64,000 nt of DNA, from the NCBI GenBank assembly GCA_965240325.2, contig OZ251229.1:2542001-2606000 (forward strand). The letters are read 5' to 3'. The notes beneath the pieces are model-generated. The model was not told where the DNA came from. It worked only from the letters and a program-made list of their open reading frames with translations, and ran no database searches. A program made the position numbers and the translations under genes. Source of the stretch: Rebecca billardiae RCC1528 (Eukaryota > Haptophyta). Shown here piece by piece: positions 29,302-38,826 of the stretch (positions within the stretch are counted from its first letter, which is position 1; the number at the start of each line of letters is the position of its first letter).

Positions 29302-31950
29302 ATGTTCGGGCTGGTGCACGTCGTGCTCAAGGACCTCGTCGAGCGCGCGCGCGGCGCGGACGCGTGGCGCTCCGTGCTACGGCGCGCCGGCGTGACGGAC
29401 GACGCGCCGCTCCTGCAGCTCACGCAGCACGCCGACGAGCTCACCCTCCGCCTCGTGCGCGCGGCGGCCGCCGAGCTCGAGCTCGACGACGACGATGCCC
29501 TGCGCGCGCTCGGCGCGGCGTTCGCGCGCTACGTCGCGGTGGGCGCGACGCATCGCCGTCTCTGCGCAATGGGCAACACGTTTCTCGACTTCCTCGACCA
29601 CGTGAACGCGCTGCACAGTGCGCTGGAGACCGCGTACCGCCACTCGAGCCTCCCCTTCTTTGCGCTGCGCGCCGCGGCCGCCGACGCGCCGAGCGACACC
29701 GACGATCGCGCCGAGCCCGAGGCGGCGCAGACGATCGAGCTGGCGTACTCGTCGACCCGCGGCGCACAGCTTGCGCCGATGGCGGAGGGCGTCCTCGTCG
29801 AGATCGCCGCCGTGCTCCACACCCAGCGCGTCGAGATGCGTCGCATGAGTGCCGCCGATGCGCACGCAGCCTTTCCCAGCGCGGACGCTGCGTGGCGCGT
29901 CACAGTCGCGCCGCCCGAGCGCGCGGACATAGGCGTGAAGGGTGGCGCAACAGGAAGCGTGCCACAGCCACGCTCTGCGGCGCACGCGCGCGCCGCCGCC
30001 TCGTGGCACAGCGTGTTCGCGCGAGGCCAAGCGACCGTCGCGCCGGAGCAGTCGCGCGCGCATCCTGCGCCGGAGCCAGAGCCCGAGTTGGAGGCGGAGG
30101 CGGTGCCGGCGCGCGAGGGCTGGTTCTCCGCCCTCGCGCGCAGCGTGCGCTCGCGCGTCGGCATCGGCACGCTCTCGCGCGTGGCGCTCGCGTCACGCCA
30201 TCGCGCCTCGCTCTCCGTCCGCGGCGGCGCCGCCTCTGCCCCGTCGCACACGCTGGGGCTGGCGGACCGGCTGATGCGCGCCACGCCCGCGCCGCTGCTG
30301 TGCGCCGACTGGGAGGACGGGCCGGCGCTGGTGCGCGCTCGCGACTTCTGGGCGGCATCGAGCAGCCGCGCGTCGGACTACGCGCTCTCGCGGCCGGCGG
30401 AGTACGCCGACTTCTTCGTCTCGCACGCGTGGCCAACGCCAGACGGCTTCGCCGAGGAGGAGGGCGCGCGCTGCTCGTACGCTGCGCTCAAGGCGACCGC
30501 GCTGCGCGCCGCGCTGCGCGAGGCGTGCGGCGAGGAGCGCTGGCGGGACGCGACGCTGTTCGTGGATAAGGCGTCGATCCCGCAGGAGCCGATGCTTAAG
30601 CAGTACTGCATCGAGCACCTCCCGGACTTCACGCTGCGGTGCGAGCGCATGCTCGTGCTCCTCTCGTGGCACTACTTCACTCGGCTGTGGTGCGTGGTCG
30701 AGTGGGTGACCTTCCTCGTCACGCACGGGCCGGAGGCGCTGCACGTGTGCGTCGCGCCCTTCATGCGCTCGGCGAGTACCACACACCGCTTCGTCGAGAG
30801 CATCGAGCACTTCACCGTCGCCTCCGCGCAGTGCACCCATGCCGCCGACCGCAACGTGCTCACAACGCTCGTCTCCGCGCGCTACACCTCGGTGGCCGCC
30901 TTTGAGCGGTACGCGCGCGCGACCGCGCTCGCGCTGATCGCGCTCGACCTGTGCCGCCCGGCCTCGCGCACCGAGAGCGCGCGCGCCCAGCTCTTCGAGC
31001 CGTGGCTCGAGCTTGCCTCCCGGCTGGGCGAGGCGCCTCTCGCGGCGGCGCTCGCGGAGGGCCACGCCCGCCTCCTAGGCTGGCGCCGCACCGCGATGGC
31101 CGGCGCAAGCGCCACCGCGCACGACGGCATCAGTGTGGCGCCCGACTGGCAGCCGCGGTTCGAGTGGCTCGTAAAGGAGTGGTGCTATCGCACACTCTTC
31201 CCGGCGCTGTGCGCGATCAAGAAGGCGTGCGTGCGACCCGAGCTGCAGGCGGTGGCGGCGCTGCGCGCACGCGGCACGACTTGCCCCGTGCGCGTGCTGT
31301 GCAGCCCGGCGGCGAACGCGCCCGCGCTCAGCCTCACACGCGCGAGCGGCGCATCGCCCGAGGATGAGACGGCAGACGCAAGCGGCGATGCGCTCTCGGC
31401 GGCGGGCACGAGCATGCGCGCGCGCAGCCCGGAGTCCGAATGCCGTTCAACGCCTGGCAGCGGCACGGCCGGCCGGCACTCACCCCTAAGCGAGCAGGAG
31501 CGCGCCAATCGGCGCGAGGCCCTCGTGGAGGTGAGTGCCATCCTCTCCGCGGCCGATGCCAACTCGCCGCACGCGCAGCGACGAGTCGGCTCTGACCCCG
31601 GTCTGCGCATGCAGTGGTGGCACGGCACTGACGCCGGCTCGAGCTCGGCCTCCATGCCTGGCAGTGCCAGGATTGGCCGCCGCGCGCGCCCCAGCGGGGA
31701 GCAGCGCGCTGCCGTCGCCAAGCAGATGGGCTCGATCATCACAGCCACCGCCAAGCCCTCGCGCGTCTCGCCGCACGGCGCGGCGCGCGGCGCGCGCGCA
31801 GGCAGCAGAGGGGGGTCGAGCTCCTCCTCGCTCAGCGTGCCGGCGGACTCGCCGCTTGGCGGGGCCGGCGTGTCATCGTTGCCACTAGTCGCCGGCTCGC
31901 ACCTGACCGCGGGCCCGCCGTGGCTGCTGGTTGAGCGCGAGGCGTCGTAG
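29302..31950 (+). CDS. H-NOX heme-domain / TIR-domain fusion protein
   Basis: The ATG at 29302 (MFGLVHVVLKDLVERARGAD) is chosen because H-NOX domains begin exactly so; the product is 882 residues with no intron needed. Residues 1-185 are an H-NOX (HNOB) domain. The candidate proximal heme ligand is H105 (VNALH), the conserved proline is P118 (SSLPFF), and the heme-propionate motif Y-x-S-x-R is at 149-153 (YSSTR). Both H105 and P118 fall at the same numbers as in human soluble guanylate cyclase beta-1. A linker of about 175 residues follows. Residues about 365-530 form a TIR-like domain: FFVSHAW (371-377), LFVDKASIPQEP (419-430), MLVLLSWHYFTRLWCVVEW (450-468). The tail (about 600-882) is Ser/Ala-rich and probably disordered. 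H-NOX domains bind NO, O2 or CO; the TIR-like part would be the output. NAD-cleaving activity is not shown. No cyclase or kinase domain is present. Confidence 0.88.
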   Translation: MFGLVHVVLKDLVERARGADAWRSVLRRAGVTDDAPLLQLTQHADELTLRLVRAAAAELELDDDDALRALGAAFARYVAVGATHRRLCAMGNTFLDFLDHVNALHSALETAYRHSSLPFFALRAAAADAPSDTDDRAEPEAAQTIELAYSSTRGAQLAPMAEGVLVEIAAVLHTQRVEMRRMSAADAHAAFPSADAAWRVTVAPPERADIGVKGGATGSVPQPRSAAHARAAASWHSVFARGQATVAPEQSRAHPAPEPEPELEAEAVPAREGWFSALARSVRSRVGIGTLSRVALASRHRASLSVRGGAASAPSHTLGLADRLMRATPAPLLCADWEDGPALVRARDFWAASSSRASDYALSRPAEYADFFVSHAWPTPDGFAEEEGARCSYAALKATALRAALREACGEERWRDATLFVDKASIPQEPMLKQYCIEHLPDFTLRCERMLVLLSWHYFTRLWCVVEWVTFLVTHGPEALHVCVAPFMRSASTTHRFVESIEHFTVASAQCTHAADRNVLTTLVSARYTSVAAFERYARATALALIALDLCRPASRTESARAQLFEPWLELASRLGEAPLAAALAEGHARLLGWRRTAMAGASATAHDGISVAPDWQPRFEWLVKEWCYRTLFPALCAIKKACVRPELQAVAALRARGTTCPVRVLCSPAANAPALSLTRASGASPEDETADASGDALSAAGTSMRARSPESECRSTPGSGTAGRHSPLSEQERANRREALVEVSAILSAADANSPHAQRRVGSDPGLRMQWWHGTDAGSSSASMPGSARIGRRARPSGEQRAAVAKQMGSIITATAKPSRVSPHGAARGARAGSRGGSSSSSLSVPADSPLGGAGVSSLPLVAGSHLTAGPPWLLVEREAS

Positions 31951-32260
31951 GAGCCCAGCACGACCGGTAGTAGCCCGCTTAGTTGAACCAGCACCAGCTC
32001 ACTCACAGTCCAGCAGTGAGCAGATGGTCGACCTCTAGATCTCTCTGCTCTCGCGATCAGTCTCTCATCCGTGCAACTTCTTACCTAGGACGACTATATA
32101 TCACAGCAACGACTTCTTTTTTAAAGCGGCCGTTAGCGTGTCCAGCGGCCAGATTAATTTTCGAAAAATTACTATGCGCTGCGCGCGCGCCCCTAGGGGG
32201 CGGCGCGCGCGCGCGGCTGGTCCCCCCTGCATGCCCGCACCGTCAGCTGCCTGATTGCCG

Positions 32261-33000
32261 CTACCCAGCCCCGCTACCGTCGCGCGCGACATCCGCGTCG
32301 TAAATCACCGTCACCGAGCGGTCCGGCGAGCGCGCCGCCATCAATTTGCTCCTGAGTGCCGAAAACTCCTTCTCCGGAAGCCCAGCCTCCTCGCGCAGGA
32401 GCTTGCGCGCCGTCATGCACTCCGCGATCAGGTCGATCGCGTCGGTCTCCGCCCTGCGCTGCCATTCGCGCTGCCGCTTGGCGTACTTCTTCAGCCAGAG
32501 CCGCCGCACCTTGTCGCCGAACTCCTCTGCCCACGTCGCAAGCGACACGCGGCGCACGAGCTGCGCGACCGTCGAGATGTGCGGCTCCGCCGTCGACTTC
32601 TTCCCCTCGGCGTACTCGCGGACGAATGAGTCGAGTGACTTGCGCGCGTGCACGAGCGGCATCGCACGCTTGGTCACCTGCACGAAATGCCCCTGCACCT
32701 GCTCGTCCGCGAGCTGCACGAGGCGCCCCCGCCGCCTGAGGCGAGACGCCGTCTGCGCCCGCCTCCGTGACCGCCCAGACGTTGAAGCGGAGCGGTGGGA
32801 CGTTGTGCGAGCCCTGGCCGGCGAGGCTGGCGAGGCTGACGTAAGCGCCGGTGCACGCCACGATGGCCTTCTGCTCCTCCGCGTAGTCGGCCGCCTCGGC
32901 GCCGCCGCCAAAACCGCCGCCGGCCGCGCTGCCGCCTGCCGAGGCAGTGCTGCCACCGAGGCCGCGCTGCTGCGCGCCGCCGCCGGCCGCGCCGCCGCCG
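32261..33000 (-). pseudogene. element-encoded protein, C-terminal part, frame-shifted
   Basis: Minus strand. One frame (about 32890-32740) reads EAADYAEEQKAIVACTGAYV, SLASLAGQGSHNVPPLRFNV. A neighbouring frame then continues (about 32730-32261) with LADEQVQGHFVQVTKRAMPL, HARKSLDSFVREYAEGKKST, LATWAEEFGDKVRRLWLKKY and ends VTVIYDADVARDGSGAG. The two parts look like one gene separated by a frameshift near 32740, or by a missed intron. Upstream it runs into the low-complexity array. Not recognised; the basic helical segment RRLWLKKYAKRQREWQRR could bind nucleic acid. Confidence 0.4.
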
Positions 33001-34200
33001 GCCGCGCCGCCACCAGCCGCACCACCACCCGCACTGTCAGCCGCGCGGCTGGCCGCGCCACATGCCGCGCCACCGGCCACGCGGACGCCAGCACCGGCTG
33101 TGCCGCTAGCCACGCCGCTGCCACTGCCGGCCGCGCCGCCCACGCCGCCGCCCGCGCCCGCGCCCGCGCCCACGTTGCCAGCCGCGCCCCCGGCCGCGCC
33201 CCCGGCCGCGCGGACGCCAGCGCCAGCGGTGCCGCCAGCCACGCAGCTGCCGCTGCTGCTGCCACCAGTGCTGCTGCTGCCGCCCGCACCGGCCGCGCCG
33301 CCGCCGGCCGCGCCACCGCCGGCCGCGCCGCCGCCGGCCGCGCCGCCGCCGGCCGCGCCGCCGCCGGCCGCGCGATCGCGAGCGCTGTCAGCCGCGCCGC
33401 TGTCCGCGCCGCCGGCCGCACCTCCGGCCGCGCCTCCAGCCGCGCGGACGCCAACGCCAGCTGTGCCGCCAGCCACGCCACTGCAGCTGCCGCCCGCGCC
33501 GCCCGCGCCGCCGCCAGCACCCGCGCCCGCGTTGCCAGCCGCGCCGCCGGCCGCGTCCGGCCGCGTCGCCGGGCGCACCGCCGCCTGGCGCGCAGTTGTC
33601 GGGCGTGCCGCCGTCGGGCGCGCCGCCACCGGGCCCGCCATCGCCCGCGCTGTCAGCCGCGCCGCCGGCCGCGCCGCAGGCCGCGCCACCGGCCGCGCGG
33701 ACGCCAACGCCGGCTGTGTCGCCAGTCACGCCGCTGTCGCTGCAGCTGCCGCCGCTGCTGCCGGCCGCGCCGGCCGCGCGCGGCCGCGCCGCCGGCCGCG
33801 CCGCCGCCGGCAGTGCCGCCGCCGGCCGCGCCACCGCCCGCGCTGTCAGCCGCGCCGCTGGCCGCGCCGCCGGCCGCGCCACCGGCCGCACGGACGCCAG
33901 CGCCGACTGTGCCGCCAGCCACGCCGCTGCCGCTGTCGCTCGCGCCGGCCGCGCCGCCGCCCGTGCCCGCGGACGCGCCCGCGTTGCCAGCCGCGCCGCC
34001 CGCCGCGCCGCCGGCCGCGCCGCCGACCGCGCAACCGGCCGCGCGGACTCCAGCGCCGGCGGCACCGCCAGCTACGCCGCTACCGCTGCCGCTGCCGCCG
34101 CTGCCGCCGGCCGCGCCGCCGGCCGCGTCGCCGGCCGCGCCGCCTGCAGCGCCGCCAGCCGCGCCGCCCTGCCGCGCTGGCCACGTGCAGCGGCGGCAGC
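32930..34200. repeat. GC-rich low-complexity array (GCCGCGCCGCCGGCC-type units)
   Basis: About 1.3 kb of short imperfect repeats of GCCGCGCC/GCCGGCC with interspersed CACGCCGCTGCC blocks. In different frames it reads as Ala/Pro, Ala/Arg or Gly/Ala strings with no stops, so the open frames here are composition artefacts. It sits in the middle of the TIR-bounded element. Confidence 0.85.
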
Positions 34201-35070
34201 TGGCGGCGCCGGTCGCGGTGGGAGCCGGCCGCTCCGGATCACGTCATTGATCCCGTCGGCGTCCGCGCTCCATAGCTCGGGCATGTCCGAGTCCGGCCGC
34301 TCCGAGATGGCGATCGCCTCCGACGACGCGAGCGCAACACCCTCATAGTTGCGCACGATGGCGATCGTGGCCGCGCGCGAGTGCGCTGCGTTTGGCCCGT
34401 GTCCGCCGAGAGGAGGAGGACATGCGGCTGCCCGCGCGGGCGCGCGGACTTGCCGTAGTGCTCCAAGCGATCCAGCACGGCGCCCACGGCCTGCGGCCAC
34501 GGCCGCGCCGCCGACTCGCTGCCGATCATCATCACGCCCGCGCCCGCGTGCTCGCGATTGCGCAGCGCGCTCTCACGTGAGCCAGCCACCGGCGGCGGGA
34601 TCGGGTGGCGCATGCCCAGGTTGAGCCACGTCGAGAACTCTCGGGCTGGCGCGAGCCCACGATGCTCAGTGTGCGGTCCTTCTCGCGCGCCTAGTGCACG
34701 ACGCCCTCGTCGTCGAGCGAGGTGAAGGCATGCAAGACGAGCGCGTCTCACGAGAAGAGCCGCAGCTTGGCTACACGCAGCAGGTTGTTCTTCTTCCGCT
34801 GGGCCTTGATGGCGACGAGGCTGTTGACGCTGCGCTTGACCTCCGCCAGGTAGTTCTCGTTCGGCATGATCGAGTGGTCCACCTCGCTCGCGGCCTCGCG
34901 CGCGCGCAGCTTGAGCATCTCGTGCGGCTGAGCGCCGCGGCCATGCGCAGCCATGCAGATGCGGCAGAGACGTGGCGCCCGATGCGTTAGGCACCTTTGC
35001 GATGCAGCTTGGGCTTCCTAGGCTTCGCGCAGGAACGCTTGCCCTTGCCCACGGTGAGCACAGCCGTCGC
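34200..35070 (-). pseudogene. element-encoded protein, N-terminal blocks in several frames
   Basis: Minus-strand protein-like blocks in shifting frames. A possible start near 35075 reads MATAVLTVGKGKRSCAKPRK and stops within 30 codons. Then EMLKLRAREAASEVDHSIMP and EVKRSVNSLVAIKAQRKKNN (34900-34750) end at a stop. Then GVMMIGSESAARPWPQAVGA and LDRLEHYGKSARPRGQPHVL (34550-34410). Then AATIAIVRNYEGVALASSEA and MPELWSADADGINDVIRSGR (34380-34240). The order fits one decayed or heavily spliced gene. No family is recognised. Confidence 0.35.
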
Positions 35071-35666
35071 CATTGCTGCGCGCGGCGAGCGCGGTCCCGC
35101 GCGGCCGTCACGGGCGCAGCCGCAGCAAGTTAGTCTGATGCAAATTCCCGGTCACCCATGCAAAAGTAAGCGTTCCCGCTGCGCATGTGCGTGCATCACG
35201 AGTAACCCGCCGCCTGAATAACAACTCCGCGCCCCTCCATACACTTCCTGCATCCCCGCGCGCAGCGGCGTGCGGGCGGGCGCGAATTCGCACCGTGTTA
35301 CGAACAGACCTAGCAAAGTAGATCGGTGTGGCGCGTCGGGACGCGGAGCGGGTGCGGGGCAGGCGGGGGATAGGTTGGGGAACACCCGCGATTAGAGCAC
35401 CGGTGGCGCAGCGGCGACGTGGACGCCGCCACACGCGCACGCACGGCGCGCGCTCGCACCGCGAGTCGAACGTCCGCTCGCCAAGCCCTGCGACGGCGTC
35501 CGTGCGACGCCGAGCGACGAACGCTCTCGGGATTTGGCCCGGACCACCAGATTCAGCCGTTAACGGCCGAAAACTCATTTGTTGGAGTTTCCTTAACGGC
35601 CGCTTTAAAAAAGAAATCGTTGCTGTGATATATATACTATATATATAGCAGCTGCTATATACGCTG

Positions 35667-35777
35667 CGCTCTCTCTCTCTCTCTCGTCTAGTCTCTCTCT
35701 GACTCTCTACTGAGTCTGATGACTCTCTGCTCTCTCTCTCTCTCGTCGTCTCTCTCTCTCGTCTCTCTCTCTCTCTA
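35667..35777. repeat. imperfect (CT)n microsatellite
   Basis: Broken runs of CT with GT and GA interruptions immediately beyond the right end of the 3.54-kb element. A second pyrimidine tract of this kind is at 41848-41886. Confidence 0.9.
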
Positions 35778-36018
35778 TACATCACTATACAATACGACTA
35801 TATACGATGATCATATATAAGGTTTATATCAGATACTGCGCGCCGCCAGGCGGACCGGCCTCGGTCTGAAATAACCAGCAGGCGAGTGAGTAGGCTGCGG
35901 ACGATTATTGCGGCGCCTGAGCACAGATGCGCCGACTCGGGCCCGGCAGCCGCGCGACGCTTGCGAGCTTGCGTGCAGCACGCGATCACGACGCGTGACG
36001 ATTCGGCCGCGCGCTCGC
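35778..36018. other. intergenic between TIR element and thiolase gene, no gene seen
   Basis: About 240 bp of moderately AT-rich sequence 3' of the thiolase gene. Nothing is supported here beyond ordinary flank. Confidence 0.4.
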
Positions 36019-37415
36019 TCATGGCTGCTCGGCCTCAAACACAGCGGCGGCGCCCATCCCAGTGCCGATGCACATCGAGACGACGCCGAAGCGCTGGCCG
36101 GTGCGCCGCAGCTCACTGAGCAGCGTGCCCACCTGCCGCGCGCCCGTGCAGCCGAGCGGGTGGCCGAGCGCGATCGCGCCGCCGTTCGGGTTGACGCGCT
36201 CGGCGCCGAGCCCGAGCGCGCGCGCGCAGTACAGCGCCTGGCTGGCGAATGCTTCGTTCAGCTCATACACGCCCACGTCCGGGAGCGCGAGTCCGGCCTT
36301 GCGCAGCGCGGCCGGGATGGCGTACGCCGGGCCGATCCCCATCTCCGCCGGCGGCACGCCCGCCACCGCGTACGAGACGAGCCGGCCGAGCACGCGCGCG
36401 TGCACGCCCAGCCGCTTTGCCGCGGCGCGCGACGCGAGCACGACTGCCGCCGCGCCATCGCTCACCTGGCTCGAGTTGCCAGCGGTCGTGCTGCCGTCCT
36501 CCTTGAAGACGGGCCTGTGCCGCGTGCGCAGGGCGCGCCGGGCGCGGGGCGGGGCTCAGCGCAGCGCGCGCCCACCACGCGCCGCGCGCACGCCTCGCCT
36601 GCTCGCGCGCGCTCGCGCGCGCAAATGCCGCAGCCGCGCAGCCGTGTTCGAACACGCGCGCACCTGAGCTTGGCGAGCCCCTGCGCAGTGGTGCCCGGGC
36701 GGACGCCCTCGTCAGCTGAGACGAGCGTGCCGTCGGGCAGCCGGATCGGCGCGATCTCCGCGTCGAAGCGCCCGGCCTGCTGCGCCGCGTGCGCCCGCGC
36801 GTGCGACGTCGCGGCGAAGGCGTCCTGCTCGGCCCTACTCACGCCGTACTTGGCTGCGACCGTCTCGGAGGTGATGCCCATCGGCGTGAGGCAGTCGGTC
36901 GCGAGGGCGCACGACGAGACGGCGTCGGCGGAGAACGGGGGCACCGCCTCGCCCATGCCCGTCATGCTCATTGACTCCACGCCCGCCGCGATCCCCACGT
37001 CGAAGGTCCCCGCGCGGATGCCAGCGGCGACGTCCGCCACCGCCTGAAGACCGGACGAGCATTGCCGGTTCACAGTGGCGAGCGGCACGTCGTACGGGAG
37101 CCCCGCCTCGAACTGGGCCATGCGCGCGAACACCGCGCCGTTCGGCGGCAGCACGTTGCCCACGCGGATGTCGCCCACATCCTCCGCGCGCACGCCGCTG
37201 CGCTCAAGCGCGGCGCGCAGGACGTGTGCGAGAAGCACGTCGGGCGATGTTTCCCGGAAAGCGCCGCGCTTCGCCTTGGCGATCGGGGTGCGCGCGACAG
37301 CGAGGATGACGACGTCATCGTCGGACTTGGCCGCAAAGTGGCTCGGCGGGTGCAGCTGCCGAGAGAGCGAGGCGAGCCTCGCGCCCGCGCGAGAGCGGTC
37401 AGCCGGCGCCGTCAT
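36019..37415 (-). CDS. peroxisomal 3-ketoacyl-CoA thiolase, 2 exons
   Basis: Reconstructed as complement of 36664-37415 and 36019-36514, giving 415 residues, the normal thiolase length. The 149-bp intron starts GTGCGC, ends CAG and restores GLAKLRPVFKEDGSTTAGNSS. Catalytic motifs are all present: nucleophile C119 in VNRQCSSGLQAV, ELNEAFASQA, the GHPLGCTGARQ histidine, and the second cysteine in MCIGTGMGAA. Near the N-terminus RLASLSRQL (residues 13-21) matches the PTS2 consensus R-L-x5-Q-L, so the enzyme probably goes to peroxisomes and performs the last, thiolytic step of fatty-acid beta-oxidation. It diverges from the rhodanese-like gene with only 121 bp between start codons, so the two may share a promoter region. 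Confidence 0.95.
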
Positions 37416-37536
37416 GATGAAATGCGCGCGTCTCCGTGCCACATCGATGCCGGAGTGCAGGAGCGGGCAACCGGAGTACCGGACCGCACTTGCGGCGACG
37501 AACCTCGGTGCAGGCGACGGGCAACTACTAATAACG
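37416..37536. promoter_or_regulatory. short divergent upstream region, thiolase / rhodanese-like
   Basis: Only 121 bp separate the two opposite start codons, so at least part of both promoters must lie here or in the first exons. No TATA box is evident. Confidence 0.4.
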
Positions 37537-38190
37537 ATGGCTGCTTCGGGTCGGCATTCCGTCGTGCTCGCAGTCATCGCCACCTTCCTGGCCGTCCCCG
37601 CGGCGCATGGCTGGGGCCACAGAGGGCTGCCGTCGTCCGTGGCGCCGCTGCGCCGAACGCGTGCGACGGCACACCCCTCCGCCTCGCTCAAGCCGGGCGC
37701 CGACGACGACGCGGCCAGCGGCGCCGATCCTGAGATTGAGATCCTCCCGCTGTTCGACGACGAGGAGGAGGACCCGCTGGTGGACGAGCTGAGAGAGGGC
37801 GAGGTGGAGGACGTGATGTTCCGCTTCACCGCCGAGGGCGAGCCCAAGCCGTGGGCGCTCAAGCCGCACCTCCGCCAGATGATGGAGAACGTGCGCGCCG
37901 GCAAGGCTCTGCTTCTCGACGTGCGACCGCGCGACGCGTGGGAAGTGGGACACGTCGACGGCGCGGTGCACTGCCCGCTCGCGGAGCTGACGAAGCAGGA
38001 CGCGGCGTCCTCGCCGCCATCGCAGCTCCCGAGCGCTCGGGACGCGCTCATCTACACGCACTCGGCGCTCGTGGACGAGGGGAGTGACGGCGTGCGCGCG
38101 GCGGTCGCGCTGAAAGCGATGGGGTTCACAAACGTGCGCGCGCTCTCGGAGAGCTTCGAGGCGCTCGCGGCGCAGCTGGCGATGGGCTAG
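37537..38190 (+). CDS. rhodanese-like domain protein with signal peptide, catalytic Cys absent
   Basis: 217 residues. MAASGRHSVVLAVIATFLAV-PAAHG is a clear signal peptide. The following Arg/Ser/Ala-rich stretch (WGHRGLPSSVAPLRRTRATA) could be the transit part of a bipartite plastid presequence; this is inference. An acidic stretch (LPLFDDEEEDPLVDELREGE) precedes the rhodanese domain, which shows the first CDC25/rhodanese motif LLLDVRPRDAWEVGHVDGAV-HCPL and the last helix AVALKAMGFTNVRALSESFE. In active rhodaneses a Cys-loop follows the fourth strand. Here the strand reads ALIYTHSALVDEGSDGVRAA with no Cys, so a sulfur-transferase reaction is not expected. Confidence 0.8.
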   Translation: MAASGRHSVVLAVIATFLAVPAAHGWGHRGLPSSVAPLRRTRATAHPSASLKPGADDDAASGADPEIEILPLFDDEEEDPLVDELREGEVEDVMFRFTAEGEPKPWALKPHLRQMMENVRAGKALLLDVRPRDAWEVGHVDGAVHCPLAELTKQDAASSPPSQLPSARDALIYTHSALVDEGSDGVRAAVALKAMGFTNVRALSESFEALAAQLAMG

Positions 38191-38826
38191 GGCGCTGGCA
38201 CTCGGCCGGTGTGCCTCGCGCACTGGATGCGGGGAGGGCGCAGCATGCGTCATCAAGCGTGACTGCGAGTGTCATGGCGCCAGCATCAGTCGTCGGCCTC
38301 GGCCTCGCGGGGCCGCTGACATGACGATGGTTCAAATAATATTCATCATCAATAATGGCCCGCGGTGCAGGGCGGAGCGCGTAGCGTGGAGCCCCGCCGG
38401 GGGGCCTCACTACGTAGTTGTCAAAAAGATATATATATGCGACGATATCATCGCAGATTATTTTAGATCTTATTATTAAAAGAAAAGCGGGCGGCGGGGA
38501 CGATTTCAGCAGTCCCCCACGCGGACCGAGACTCGTCCATGGACGACGACTCGGACGACGAGGATGCGCAGCAGTCCGGGGCAAAGCGTACCCTGCACGC
38601 CGCAGCAGCGCCAGCCGCCGCCAGCAAGCCAGCTGAGCAGAGCGGCAAGCGCGCACGCGGCCGCGCAGGGCACGTACGGGGACGACTACATCACCGTGCC
38701 GGGCGACGAGTTTATGATTATATATTGTTATTAGTATAATTTGGGTCGAATAAAACAGCCGCCATGAGGCCAGCAGATTCTTTTTGATGGCGCACGACTG
38801 TTGGCAACAATGCTCGCGTTTGGTCG
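38191..38826. other. intergenic, no clear gene
   Basis: 636 bp between two gene ends. A short frame from 38539 (MDDDSDDEDAQQSGAKRTLH) has an acidic start typical of nuclear proteins, but breaks into AT-rich sequence by 38739. It could be a gene fragment and is not called as a gene. Confidence 0.35.

Larger units (their letters stand above)
32095..35634. mobile_element. 3.54-kb element with 41-bp terminal inverted repeats
   Basis: Bases 32095-32135 (TATATATCACAGCAACGACT continuing TCTTTTTTAAAGCGGCCGTTA) and 35594-35634 are inverted copies differing at one position. The interval contains disrupted minus-strand coding blocks and a 1.3-kb GC-rich low-complexity array. The ends lie in TA-rich sequence, so a target duplication cannot be read with confidence. 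No transposase signature is recognisable. The structure fits a DNA transposon or a larger TIR element that has lost or diverged its transposase. Confidence 0.75.

Noticed and set aside
32346-34275. Plus-strand open frames of 440-634 codons rich in Ala/Pro
   Set aside because: They run through a simple-sequence array where every frame is open. The minus strand has the only non-repetitive protein-like blocks.
38539-38739. Small acidic protein MDDDSDDEDAQQSGAKRTLH
   Set aside because: The frame degenerates into AT-rich sequence after about 50 codons and has no neighbour or homologue that I recognise; noted only as a possible fragment.
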